From: Planctomycetota bacterium
GTDB lineage: Bacteria > Planctomycetota > Planctomycetia > Pirellulales > Pirellulaceae
Assembly: GCA_963204915.1 (NCBI GenBank)
Contig: CAUJHS010000022.1
Location: 186,001-250,000, forward strand
Reading direction: 5' to 3'
Length of the DNA stretch: 64,000 bases
Shown: in pieces, positions 27,574 through 36,490 of the stretch
Layout: every line of letters starts with the position of its first letter
How positions within the stretch are numbered: the first letter of the stretch is position 1
Program-made: the position numbers and the translations under genes
The notes under the pieces: generated by a model
Seen by the model: only the letters and a program-made list of their open reading frames with translations
Told to the model about the DNA's origin: nothing
Database searches by the model: none

Positions 27574-30260
27574 CCGCGTCCGCCTTAGCGGCCACCGAAC
27601 GCCTAGCCGAAGCGTGGTCCGCGTGGATGGTGGAAATGAGCGTGCAGGTCGCCCTGCTCGCCGTCATCGTGGTGTTCTTGGCTTGGATGTGCCGGCGGCG
27701 CTCGGCTTCATTTCGGTATGCGTTGTGGATGGTGGTGCTGGTTCGACTGGTGATTCCGCCGTCGATGTCGCTGCCAACGGGTTGGGGATGGTGGCTTCGC
27801 AGCGAGGCTCGCATCGAAGTCGCACAGGTCGACGCCCCTGAACCGACTGCCGAATCGGAGTTATCCGTCGTTTCGCTCGCGCCCGCCGAGTCGCTACCTG
27901 CGAGTGACGCCGTTGATGCTACTCACATTAATGACCAAACGGCGACGTCCCCGGAAGTTCCCCCATCGCACGCCCTCGCAGCGTCTGCGACCGTTCCTTC
28001 GACGCCCGCGCCTACCAATCCCCAAGAGTTTTCAGCGGCAGCACCGCCGTCTTGGGCGGCCTTGTTGCTGCTGGGGTGGGCCGGCGTTTCTCTAACACTG
28101 CTCGGGTTGCTCGTGCTTGGCTCCCTACGCACGCGACAATGGGTGCGTGAGGCTTCGCGCGAGCTGGACCCGCGCCTCCTGCGCATTCTTGGGCGTGCTC
28201 GTTGGAAACTGGAATTCACGCGCGATGTAGAGTTGCGCAATTCAGAAAGTTGTACGACGCCGCTGGTCGTAGGTTGGCGCCGGCCGGTGATCTTGCTCCC
28301 CGCACGTGTGCCGCACGAGTTGGATGACGATGAATTAGAAGCCGTGCTGCTCCACGAATTGAACCATATTCTGCGGCATGATGCGCTTGTGAATTTTGTG
28401 CAGGCCGTGCTGGGAGCGGTTTACTTCTTTCATCCGCTGGTATGGCTGGCCAATTACGAACTGCGCCGACTGCGCGAAGACGCCTGCGACGAAATGACCG
28501 TGGCCGCCCTGGAAGGCCGTCGCCACGCTTACGGCTCGGCTCTGGTGAAAGTATCGACAATTCTGGGATACGCCGCTCCGCCCTTAGCGCTCGGCGTGAT
28601 GGAGTCGCGACATCCAGCCAAGCGCCGCCTGGGGCGAATTCTGGACCCTAATTTACCGCTGACCGACCGCTGGAGCTGGCTGTCCCTGGGGCTCGTGGCG
28701 GTATTGATGATCGTGTTCCTTCCCGGCGGTCCCCGGCCGGCGATCTCCAGCGCCCAAGACGCCTCGCGCCGTGATATCGCGGTGTTGCCGGGCGAAGTGC
28801 TCAAGCGCTCCTTACCGCGTCCAGGCCAACAGGACGAAACACCATCGCTTCCCGCCAGCGGACGCAGCGCGCCCGCAGATCCGCCGCCGTTGTTGCGGTA
28901 TCGCTGGAGGTCGGGCGAATCGCTCATGTACGCCATCTCGATCGAAGCCGAAGACGGCACGGGAATTGACACTCGTCAGGGCAGCCTGACATATACGGTT
29001 CGCACAGCCGAGAAGGAGCGCGCCGACTTAACCGCATTTGGAACGTTGCACGGTTTTCGACGGCCTCACCCCGGTTTGCCGTTCTCGCTAAGTCGGTCGC
29101 CTTTTGACTTCGCTTCGCCCTTCGATCAAGGACCTTTCGGCGGCTTTCCCCAAGATCGCACGCTGAGCATTGATGATCGCGGCCGCATTGAAAGCATCCG
29201 TGGTAGTTCGCCGCTGCCCTACGCCTTGGGCGATCTATCCCGCCTGGCGTTGCTTCCGCTTTCAGAAAAACCGCAAGCGGAGTGGAGCAGTTCGAACCAG
29301 ACCCGCGTCGAACTGGACGACCGGAGCAGTCGTTATCCGCCGTCGCGTTTCTTGCGTCCCTCGCCAGAAGTGCTAGAGGCGCAAGAGACGAATCGTTATC
29401 GGCTTGCCGCATGGAACGAGGAGGAGGCAACCATTGAGCGGCAGTTCGAGCTTTCAACCTTACAGACGATCGGCGCTAAGCCCCGCCTCACCATGTCAGG
29501 AGGGGGCCAGGCAGTGTTTGATCGCAAGTTGGGGGCGTTTCGTTCCGTGGAATGGCAGTTCACGCTCGTAGCCAACGAATCGCATGTCTCGCGCGAAACT
29601 TATATTAAGGTGTCCTGCCACCGCACGGCGCCGCAACCTGCCGAAAGTCCGCCGCCGGTGGAGGTCGCCGCCCCCACGTTGGATCTTGCCCAGGCGCTCA
29701 GGGACTTGGATTCCCCAGACAAGGAGGCGTTGCTCGCCGCGCTTCGCTTATTGCAAGAGACCGAACCCAATCAGGACCGTGCTGCAACCGCCGAACGCCT
29801 GGCGGCGCTGACGGAGCGCGAGGAACCCGAAGTGCGCGAGGCGGCCGCCGCGGCATTTGCGCAATGGTCCGGGCCCAGCGACCTCGCCACATTGGCGCGC
29901 ATGTTGCAAGAGGATTCCGCCGCGGTTCGAGAAGCCGCGCTGAAAGCCTTGGGTAGACTTGGAGCACCCCGGTCAGCCGAACCTGTCGCCGCACGCTTGC
30001 TGATTCCCTCCGACCGCGTTGCCGCGGCCCGGGCGCTTGTGGAAATCGGCCCAGCCAGCGAAGAAGCCGTACTCGCGCATTTGGATCACGCGGACCTTGC
30101 CGTGCGCTTAGCCGCCATGAATGTGCTGCGCGACATTGGCGGTGAAGCCAGTTTGCCCCCTTTGCGGATGCTTGCCGACCGTGATCCCCAAGAGAACATT
30201 CGTACTTGGGCAAGCACGGCGTTGCGCGCCATCGAGCAGCGTAAAAACGGCGAGGAATAA
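27570..30260 (+). CDS. M56 (BlaR1/MecR1-like) membrane metallopeptidase with HEAT repeats
   Basis: Protein of 896 residues. Helices at about 22-40 and 48-66 hold the family motif FRYALWMVVLVRLVIPPS; a third lies at about 152-178; the zinc protease domain carries HELNH (residues 262-266) and the downstream glutamate region REDACDE; a fourth helix (about 367-387) leads outside the membrane. In BlaR1 the outer part is a penicillin-binding sensor. Here that is absent: residues 430-690 form an unrecognised domain and residues about 700-890 are HEAT-like helical repeats such as EVREAAAAAFAQW and AVREAALKALGRLG. The likely role is to sense an unknown signal and cleave the BlaI-type partner encoded by the overlapping gene. 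Confidence 0.9.
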   Translation: MTASALAATERLAEAWSAWMVEMSVQVALLAVIVVFLAWMCRRRSASFRYALWMVVLVRLVIPPSMSLPTGWGWWLRSEARIEVAQVDAPEPTAESELSVVSLAPAESLPASDAVDATHINDQTATSPEVPPSHALAASATVPSTPAPTNPQEFSAAAPPSWAALLLLGWAGVSLTLLGLLVLGSLRTRQWVREASRELDPRLLRILGRARWKLEFTRDVELRNSESCTTPLVVGWRRPVILLPARVPHELDDDELEAVLLHELNHILRHDALVNFVQAVLGAVYFFHPLVWLANYELRRLREDACDEMTVAALEGRRHAYGSALVKVSTILGYAAPPLALGVMESRHPAKRRLGRILDPNLPLTDRWSWLSLGLVAVLMIVFLPGGPRPAISSAQDASRRDIAVLPGEVLKRSLPRPGQQDETPSLPASGRSAPADPPPLLRYRWRSGESLMYAISIEAEDGTGIDTRQGSLTYTVRTAEKERADLTAFGTLHGFRRPHPGLPFSLSRSPFDFASPFDQGPFGGFPQDRTLSIDDRGRIESIRGSSPLPYALGDLSRLALLPLSEKPQAEWSSSNQTRVELDDRSSRYPPSRFLRPSPEVLEAQETNRYRLAAWNEEEATIERQFELSTLQTIGAKPRLTMSGGGQAVFDRKLGAFRSVEWQFTLVANESHVSRETYIKVSCHRTAPQPAESPPPVEVAAPTLDLAQALRDLDSPDKEALLAALRLLQETEPNQDRAATAERLAALTEREEPEVREAAAAAFAQWSGPSDLATLARMLQEDSAAVREAALKALGRLGAPRSAEPVAARLLIPSDRVAAARALVEIGPASEEAVLAHLDHADLAVRLAAMNVLRDIGGEASLPPLRMLADRDPQENIRTWASTALRAIEQRKNGEE

Positions 30261-30343
30261 GACGCGGCGGCCGTCCAGGTGGGCGAACCCTGCGCGCAGC
30301 GCAACAAACGTCACAGCGTTGAACAGGTTGGCAGGAGGCGCAC

Positions 30344-30571
30344 TCAGGCAGACTCGGAGTCGAATTCCTCGCCCGATCGCAACGCTCGCAGGCGTTGCTC
30401 CTGAGCGGCCAATAGCTCGCGTCGCCGACGTTGGCGGCCTGCCACCAGTTGTGAAATAATTTCATTATCGCGCTGAAGCTGCTCCACCAGTCGCGCGATC
30501 TGACGGTCACAGTGCAGCAGATCTAGGGAACTCGCGGCGTCCGCTTGGTTCCCGTTCTCGATGGGTAGCAT
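30344..30571 (-). CDS. Small coiled-coil protein
   Basis: Open frame of 75 residues read from ATG at 30571. Residues 18-65 are a charged helix with heptad-like spacing (CDRQIARLVEQLQRDNEIIS, then a run of arginines), ending in an acidic tail. The frame stays open upstream into the GntR promoter, but that part does not look coding. It is divergent from the GntR gene. No named family is recognised; it may be a real small protein, since coding here continues the pattern of tightly packed genes. Confidence 0.42.
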   Translation of the reverse strand: MLPIENGNQADAASSLDLLHCDRQIARLVEQLQRDNEIISQLVAGRQRRRRELLAAQEQRLRALRSGEEFDSESA

Positions 30572-30646
30572 GGCGTGCCCTCGCGTTTCGGCGTCATCGA
30601 CAAGGTTTTCCAACCCTACGTCACAGCAAGTGAGCATGAAAAAAAG

Positions 30647-30704
30647 TTGACAAAGGCGATAACCACCGTTAGAGTGGGCCAACTTGTATGATATGTTCCA
30701 AGTT
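30647..30704 (+). promoter_or_regulatory. Promoter and candidate operator of the GntR gene
   Basis: TTGACA at 30647-30652 is followed after 16 bases by a weak TTAGAG (30669-30674). Just downstream AACTTG (30681-30686) and CAAGTT (30699-30704) form an inverted repeat with a 12-base spacer; the sequence TTGTATGATA inside resembles FadR/FCD-type operators. The position, over the expected transcription start, fits autorepression by the encoded regulator. Confidence 0.5.
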
Positions 30705-30715
30705 TGGCGGTTTTC

Positions 30716-31456
30716 ATGCAGTACCCCGTCCTCCCCTACCTTGCCGCACGCCCCCTGGTTGAACAGGTTGTCGACTCCCTCCGCGAGCGTATTGTCTCCG
30801 CCTCGTATCAAACGACGGGCGAATTGCCTCCGCAAAACGACCTCTGTCGCGAACTGGGCGTCTCTCGAACCGTTGTACGAGAAGCGATGCAAAGGCTTCA
30901 GTCGCAAGGACTTATCGAACTTTCTCAGGGCCGCCGCCCCAGAATTCGGCCGGCGTCGCATGGAGCAATTGCGGATAACTTACAGGTGCTAATGCGCCGC
31001 TCCGCCGCCTCGCTCTTACATCTGGCCGAAGTGCGGCTTCCTCTAGAGGCGGAAATTGCAGCCTTGGCGGCCGAGCGCATCGATGTCCTGGGCATACAGA
31101 ACTTGCGCGATGCAATCGTCTCCTTGCAAGAGTCGCCCACTGTGGAAGCCCAGGTTGACGCCGACGTTCGCTTCCATCGAATTCTGGCGGAAGCCAGCGG
31201 CAACCCCCTGTTCGTGTATCTCTTAGACGCGATGGCCGAATTGTTACGCGCGTCGCGTGTCGAAACGATCGGACACGGCGGCGTTGAACCGGCGTTGCGT
31301 GGGCATCAAGCCATTTTGACTGCCATTGAAGACAGGCGACCCGCAGCCGCCCGGCAAGCGATGGGCGACCACGTACGCGCCTCGATGCAAGACTTGCAGA
31401 AAGTTTTAGACCGCGCGAGCGCTCCAACATCAAGAAGCCCTGGCGGCGCCGTTTAA
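30716..31456 (+). CDS. GntR-family regulator, FadR/FCD subfamily
   Basis: Protein of 246 residues. The N-terminal winged helix (about 10-80) has PLVEQVVDSLRERIVSASY, LPPQNDLCRELGVSRTVVRE and the ALQ-type continuation AMQRLQSQGLIE. The C-terminal all-helical FCD domain (about 95-225) carries the metal-binding pattern D-x3-H (DVRFH), then H in GHQAIL and H in MGDHVRAS. FCD regulators respond to small carboxylates or sugar acids. The ATG at 30716 was chosen over a TTG at 30704, which overlaps the operator-like repeat. It lies 125 bases before the PSD1-DUF1501 pair on the same strand and could control it. Confidence 0.92.
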   Translation: MQYPVLPYLAARPLVEQVVDSLRERIVSASYQTTGELPPQNDLCRELGVSRTVVREAMQRLQSQGLIELSQGRRPRIRPASHGAIADNLQVLMRRSAASLLHLAEVRLPLEAEIAALAAERIDVLGIQNLRDAIVSLQESPTVEAQVDADVRFHRILAEASGNPLFVYLLDAMAELLRASRVETIGHGGVEPALRGHQAILTAIEDRRPAAARQAMGDHVRASMQDLQKVLDRASAPTSRSPGGAV

Positions 31457-31581
31457 CCACCCCTTTGGTCACCGCCGCGGTCCTGGGGGAGAATCCTTAT
31501 CCCCGCGAATGATTCACGGCACGTCCCTACATGCGACCTTTCGACGCCCCGCCCGCACGCCGAAGAAAGCAAGCGATCCCC

Positions 31582-34500
31582 ATGCGTAGTCTGTTGTTGA
31601 ACGCCCTGATGTTCGCGGGGTTGTCTCTTTCGTCCTTGGCAACCGCCGAGGAAGACCAGAACCTCTTTCGCACGCGCGTGGCGCCCGTGTTCGAGCGCCG
31701 GTGTTACAGTTGCCACAACGCCACCGAGCGGAAAGGCGACTTCTCGCTGCAAACTTGGGACGATCTCGAAAACAGCGGCTATGTCGTGTCAGGCGATCCT
31801 GAAGGAAGCTACCTACTGGAGGTCTTGATTTCGCAGAACGGGAAGCGGCCCGCCATGCCGAAAGAGAGCGCCCCCTTGCCTGAAGCCGACATCGCCGCGA
31901 TTCGCCAATGGATCTCCGAAGGCGCGGTTTGGCCGGCCGGATACGTCGTTCAAGAAGCGCAAGTGACCGATTTCGATTGGTGGTCGTGGCGTCCGATCCA
32001 GCGTCCAGAACCGCCCTTAGCGCCCGAGGCAGATCACAGTTGGATCCGCACGCCCATTGACGCCTTTATCTTGGGTACGTTGCGGGAGAAGGGTTTATCG
32101 CCGTCGCCCGAGGCGGACCGGCGAACCTTAATTCGCCGGGTCTCGTACGATCTGACTGGCTTGCCTCCTTCTCCTGAACAAGTGGAGCAGTTCCTCGCCG
32201 ACGCCGATCCGTTGGCTTACGAGAAGTTGGTGGATCGCCTGCTTGACTCGCCACGCTACGGCGAACGTTGGGCGCGCCATTGGCTCGATGTTGTCCATTA
32301 TGGCGACACGCACGGTTACGACAAGGACAAGCAACGGCCCCACGCTTGGCCCTACCGCGACTACGTCATTCGCGCCTTGAATGAGGACAAACCCTACAGC
32401 CGCTTTGTGCAGGAGCAATTGGCGGGTGATGTGCTCTGGCCCGATACGCCCGACGGCATGATCGCCACCGGTTTCATTGCGGCAGGACCGTGGGACTTCA
32501 TCGGTCATGCCGAAGTGCCCGAAACGAAATATGACGGCCGAGTGGCCCGCAACCTCGATCGGGACGACATGGTAAGCAACACCATGAACGCCTTTTGCAG
32601 CCTGACGATTCAATGCGCCCGATGCCACAATCACAAACTCGACGCGGTAACCCTACACGACTACTACCGCACACAAGCCGTGTTCGCGGCCTTGGACCGT
32701 GCCGACCGACCTTATGACGCCGATCCCGCCGTTGCGCAGCGTCGGGCCGAATTGATCGAGCGCAAGGTTAACGCGCAGCAGCGCCTTGCGGCGATCCAGG
32801 ACGTGCTTACCAGCCGGAAGTCGCCCGAGTTGGTCCAGATCGAGCAAACGCTGGCCGACGTGGAGCGTCAGCTCTCGGCCTCCTCGCCCGACAGTCGGCC
32901 TCGTTCCCCAGCGTACGGGTATCACAGCGCCGTGGCGGCCTCGCAAGATGTCGTGAAGTGGGTGCAAGTCGATCTCGGCCAAACCGTGGCAATTGACCAA
33001 ATCTTGCTCTTCGGGGCCGACGAATACGGCTGGGCGGACTTTGGTTTTCCCCAGCGATTTCGCGTCGAAATTGGCCAGGACGAATCCTTGACGCAACCCA
33101 CGGTGCTGGCAGATCAAACCCAGGCCGATGTAGATCGCCCTGGCGCCGTACCCGTACTCATTGAAGGACGCGGCGTGCAAGGACGTTACGTGCGCGTCAC
33201 CGCCACACGGTTGTGGAGCCGTCGTCAAAAGGACGCCGCCCCAACCAACGACTGGATCTTTGCCCTAGGAGAACTGGCCGTCCTGTCAGGCGGAAAGCTG
33301 ATTCCCGTGCAAGCGGTCGCCTCGCACGACTCGATCGAAGCGCCGCCGCGTTGGACGCGGCAAGCGTTGATCGACGGCGTTTACGGCAAACACCCGTTGC
33401 AGGAGGCGTCGGACGTTGGCGAACGGCTCCTTGCCCTCGCTCGGCCCAAGGCCATAACAACGCAGCGCGAGGAATTACTCGCGCAGCAGAAACGTCTTGA
33501 AGCGGAACTTTTGGGGCCGGACTTGGCAAAGCAGCGCGACCAGGCCAATCTCGAAATCCTGGCCGCCGATTCCGAGATCGCCTCGCTGCCGGCGCCGCAA
33601 CTGGTGTACGCTGGCGTGGTCCACAAGGGAAGCGGCGCGTTCCGCGGGAGGCATGGTCTTGGCCCACGAGAAATTCGCGTGCTCCAACGTGGCGATGTGA
33701 ACAAGCCGGGCGAAGTGGTAAGCCCTGGCGCCGTGCCGCTCGTGCCCGGAACACCGGCCGAGTTTGAATTGCCCACGCGTGCTGACGAAGGCGCCAGGCG
33801 CGTGGCGCTGGCGCAATGGATTACGCATCATGATAACCCGCTCACGTGGCGTTCAATCGTCAACCGCGTGTGGCTCTATCACTTCGGGCGCGGCCTGGTC
33901 GACACGCCCAACGATTTTGGCCGCGGAGGCCAGCTCCCCTCGCATCCCGAGTTGCTCGATTGGCTGGCGAGTGAATTTCGGGACGGCGATCAGTCGTTCA
34001 AATCGCTGCACCGGCTCATTTGCACGAGTGCGACGTATCGCCAGTCGAGCGCGGAACGACGCCCCTCAGACGGAGTACAAGAGGCGTCCGCGGCGCCCGC
34101 CGGGACGAGGGATCCGAACGCTCTGGACGCTGACAACCGCTTGTTGTGGCGCATGAACCGTCGGCGGCTGACCGCCGAGGAAATTCGTGACGCCACATTG
34201 ACCGCGGCGGACAAACTCGACCTGACGATGGGAGGGCCCGGGTTCATGGACTTCGTGATTGAGCATCCCGAGCACTCGCCGCACTACGAGTACCATTTGT
34301 ACGATCCGGACGATCCGAAGACGCATCGCCGCGCGGTTTACCGCTTTTTAGTTCGGTCGCAACCCCAGCCTTTCATGGATACGCTGGACTGCGCCGATCC
34401 TTCGACTTCGGTTCCCAAGCGGGAAGAAACGCTGACGTCGCTCCAAGCGTTGACCATGCTCAATAACCGTTTCATGGTGGCCATGGCGCGGCGTTTTGCC

Positions 34501-34683
34501 GAACGTCTGGAGCGTGACAAGTCAACGTTGCCCGAACAACTGGCGTACGGGTTCCTTTTGACCACATCGCGCGATCCCGCAGACGACGAGTTGCAGCCGC
34601 TCGTGGCGCATGCGCACGAATTCGGACTTCCCAGCACATGCCGCGTGCTATTGAACATGAATGAGTTTGTCTTCGTCGATTAG
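31582..34683 (+). CDS. PSD1 and planctomycete cytochrome c protein with discoidin-like insert
   Basis: Protein of 1033 residues. Signal peptide MRSLLLNALMFAGLSLSSLA; planctomycete cytochrome c domain with CYSCH near residue 38; DUF1549 with the second heme-like motif CARCH; an F5/8 type C (discoidin)-like insert (about 430-570, 'VKWVQVDLGQTVAIDQILLF'); a coiled segment; then DUF1553 with LTWRSIVNRVWLYHFGRGLV and ATYRQSSAE. It ends in the usual LLNMNEFVFVD. The ATG at 31582 starts the signal peptide; one at 31531 would add 17 residues. The gene is followed after 71 bases by a DUF1501 gene, the typical planctomycete pairing. The discoidin-like insert suggests polysaccharide or surface binding. 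Confidence 0.92.
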   Translation: MRSLLLNALMFAGLSLSSLATAEEDQNLFRTRVAPVFERRCYSCHNATERKGDFSLQTWDDLENSGYVVSGDPEGSYLLEVLISQNGKRPAMPKESAPLPEADIAAIRQWISEGAVWPAGYVVQEAQVTDFDWWSWRPIQRPEPPLAPEADHSWIRTPIDAFILGTLREKGLSPSPEADRRTLIRRVSYDLTGLPPSPEQVEQFLADADPLAYEKLVDRLLDSPRYGERWARHWLDVVHYGDTHGYDKDKQRPHAWPYRDYVIRALNEDKPYSRFVQEQLAGDVLWPDTPDGMIATGFIAAGPWDFIGHAEVPETKYDGRVARNLDRDDMVSNTMNAFCSLTIQCARCHNHKLDAVTLHDYYRTQAVFAALDRADRPYDADPAVAQRRAELIERKVNAQQRLAAIQDVLTSRKSPELVQIEQTLADVERQLSASSPDSRPRSPAYGYHSAVAASQDVVKWVQVDLGQTVAIDQILLFGADEYGWADFGFPQRFRVEIGQDESLTQPTVLADQTQADVDRPGAVPVLIEGRGVQGRYVRVTATRLWSRRQKDAAPTNDWIFALGELAVLSGGKLIPVQAVASHDSIEAPPRWTRQALIDGVYGKHPLQEASDVGERLLALARPKAITTQREELLAQQKRLEAELLGPDLAKQRDQANLEILAADSEIASLPAPQLVYAGVVHKGSGAFRGRHGLGPREIRVLQRGDVNKPGEVVSPGAVPLVPGTPAEFELPTRADEGARRVALAQWITHHDNPLTWRSIVNRVWLYHFGRGLVDTPNDFGRGGQLPSHPELLDWLASEFRDGDQSFKSLHRLICTSATYRQSSAERRPSDGVQEASAAPAGTRDPNALDADNRLLWRMNRRRLTAEEIRDATLTAADKLDLTMGGPGFMDFVIEHPEHSPHYEYHLYDPDDPKTHRRAVYRFLVRSQPQPFMDTLDCADPSTSVPKREETLTSLQALTMLNNRFMVAMARRFAERLERDKSTLPEQLAYGFLLTTSRDPADDELQPLVAHAHEFGLPSTCRVLLNMNEFVFVD

Positions 34684-34754
34684 TACGCCTAAACAGCGCT
34701 GATTCGGCCTGGATCCATGCATCACGCGCGAGAGTCCCCAAAAAGCACCACCTT

Positions 34755-36233
34755 ATGCACCCTACGCAAACAACCCGGCGAGATTTTCTGTGGCGCTCCG
34801 GCGGAGGTCTGGGAGGAATTGCGCTGGCCAGTCTCTTGGCCGAAGACGGCTTGCTCGCAGCGCCGGCGTCGGGCTCGGGAGGCGTTGCCCAAGTGCTCCA
34901 TCATCCGCCGAAAGCCAAGCGTGTCGTGCAGATGTTCATGGCCGGCGCGGCCAGCCCGGTTGACTTGTTCGATTTCAAACCTGCGTTAGAGAAGTATCAC
35001 GGCAAACCGTCGGACTTTGGTGAGAAGGTCGAAGCTTTCCAGGATGGGCTTGGCCCGTGGATGAAGTCGCCCTTTGCTTTCCGCCCCTATGGCGAGTGCG
35101 GCAAGATGCTCAGCGACGCCGTCGCCCCGTTGGGCGAATGCATCGACGAAATTGCGTTCATCCACAATTTGGTCGGAACTACCGGAGTTCACAGCCAAGC
35201 CACATACTTGCAAGCCACAGGCTTTCAACTTCCTGGCTTTCCAGGCATGGGGGCCTGGGTCAGCTACGCCTTGGGAAGCATGAACGAGAACCTCCCGGCG
35301 TTTGTTGTACTGCCCGATCACCGCGGCTACGCCTCAAATGGCCCCAAGAACTGGCATGCCGCGTTCCTGCCGGCGCAGCATCAAGGCACGGTCATTCGAC
35401 CAGGGGCGACGACGCCGATTGCCGATTTATTTCCCGATGGGGGCGAAGAATTTATTACCGCCTCGTCGGAAGCGGCCGGAAGCGAACTATTGCGCCGCTT
35501 GAATCAACGTCACCGCGAAGGCCGTGAGGGCGACTCGCGTCTTGAAGCGCGCATCCGCTCGTACGAACTGGCGGCGCGCATGCAGCTGGCGGCGCCCGAA
35601 GCGCTCGACATCTCTCAAGAGCCGGTCTACATCCTCAAGATGTACGGCTTGGACCATGGAAAAACCGAGTTCGATAAAGAAATCAACGAGGTGGAGGAAA
35701 CCGATTACTTCAGCCGCAAATGCCTGACGGCCCGCAGGCTGCTGGAGCGTGGCGTGCGTTTCGTGCAAATCTGGTCGGGCAATGACAACGGCTTTCCTCG
35801 GCGCAATTGGGACTCGCACGAAGACATCGAGCGCGATCACCTCCCGCTGGCGCGCGGCATGGCGCGGGGCGCTTCCGCCTTGATTCAAGACCTCCGACAA
35901 CGGGGAATGTTGGACGATACGATCATCCTGTGGACCACGGAATTTGGCCGACTCCCCTCGACCCAAGGACAAAAGGGGCGCGACCACAACCCCTATGTGT
36001 TTACCAACTGGCTTTGCGGCGGCGGGATCAAGCAAGGCGTCACGTATGGCCCTTCGGATGAATGGGGCTACAAGCCGTTGGACCGCAATCATCCGACGCG
36101 CGTGTATGACGTGCATGCGACGGTGCTTCACTTGCTGGGCATTGACCATGCGCGCCTGACCGTGAAACACAACGGTATCGACCGTCGCCTGACCGATGTT
36201 CACGGCCACGTCCTGCACGACCTCATTGCCTGA
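34755..36233 (+). CDS. DUF1501 protein, Tat-exported
   Basis: Protein of 492 residues with a twin-arginine signal (TTRRDFLWRSGGGLGG) and the DUF1501 core: KRVVQMFMAGAASPVDLFDF, LPDHRGYASNGPKNW, TILWTTEFGRLPSTQG and GRDHNPYVFTNWLCGGGIKQ. The fold is alkaline-phosphatase/sulfatase-like but the substrate is not known. Export in folded form through Tat fits a metal-bearing protein. It is the partner of the PSD1 gene just upstream. No terminator is visible in the 257 bases after it. Confidence 0.93.
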   Translation: MHPTQTTRRDFLWRSGGGLGGIALASLLAEDGLLAAPASGSGGVAQVLHHPPKAKRVVQMFMAGAASPVDLFDFKPALEKYHGKPSDFGEKVEAFQDGLGPWMKSPFAFRPYGECGKMLSDAVAPLGECIDEIAFIHNLVGTTGVHSQATYLQATGFQLPGFPGMGAWVSYALGSMNENLPAFVVLPDHRGYASNGPKNWHAAFLPAQHQGTVIRPGATTPIADLFPDGGEEFITASSEAAGSELLRRLNQRHREGREGDSRLEARIRSYELAARMQLAAPEALDISQEPVYILKMYGLDHGKTEFDKEINEVEETDYFSRKCLTARRLLERGVRFVQIWSGNDNGFPRRNWDSHEDIERDHLPLARGMARGASALIQDLRQRGMLDDTIILWTTEFGRLPSTQGQKGRDHNPYVFTNWLCGGGIKQGVTYGPSDEWGYKPLDRNHPTRVYDVHATVLHLLGIDHARLTVKHNGIDRRLTDVHGHVLHDLIA

Positions 36234-36367
36234 CGAACACGTTCGTCAAACTCGCTGATTGACGGCACGACCCCGCTGATGGCATGGCGTCCCAGTTCGT
36301 GAGGGGCCGAACGCACCGCTTTCCGTGGGAACGCATCGAAGCGCAGTTGCGATCAAAAACGCAACGT

Positions 36368-36401
36368 TTGGCCGGCGCGTCGCTCCGGGCGACGCGGCCA
36401 A
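36368..36401 (+). other. Strong hairpin upstream of the phosphohexomutase gene
   Basis: TTGGCC + GCGTCGC pairs with GCGACGC + GGCCAA across a 5-base loop (TCCGG), with three unpaired bases on the left arm: 13 pairs in total. It is followed by GGGGGG and not by Ts, so it is a poor terminator. It lies about 90 bases before the chosen start codon and may be a leader structure. Confidence 0.5.
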
Positions 36402-36490
36402 GGGGGGTTGTGCGGCGCCTCAGAATACAAAAAATAATGGAGTCAAATCGAGGGATTGCTTCACGCGCACTCTTCAAAGGGCAGCCACGG

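Noticed and set aside
27106-30260. Beta-lactam resistance locus
   Set aside because: BlaI and an M56 protease are present, but there is no beta-lactamase or altered penicillin-binding protein and the M56 protein lacks the penicillin-binding sensor domain.
36284-36490. Sixty-nine extra N-terminal codons for the phosphohexomutase
   Set aside because: The stretch encodes Arg-rich residues with no family match, includes the strong hairpin at 36368-36401, and the family start is at 36491.
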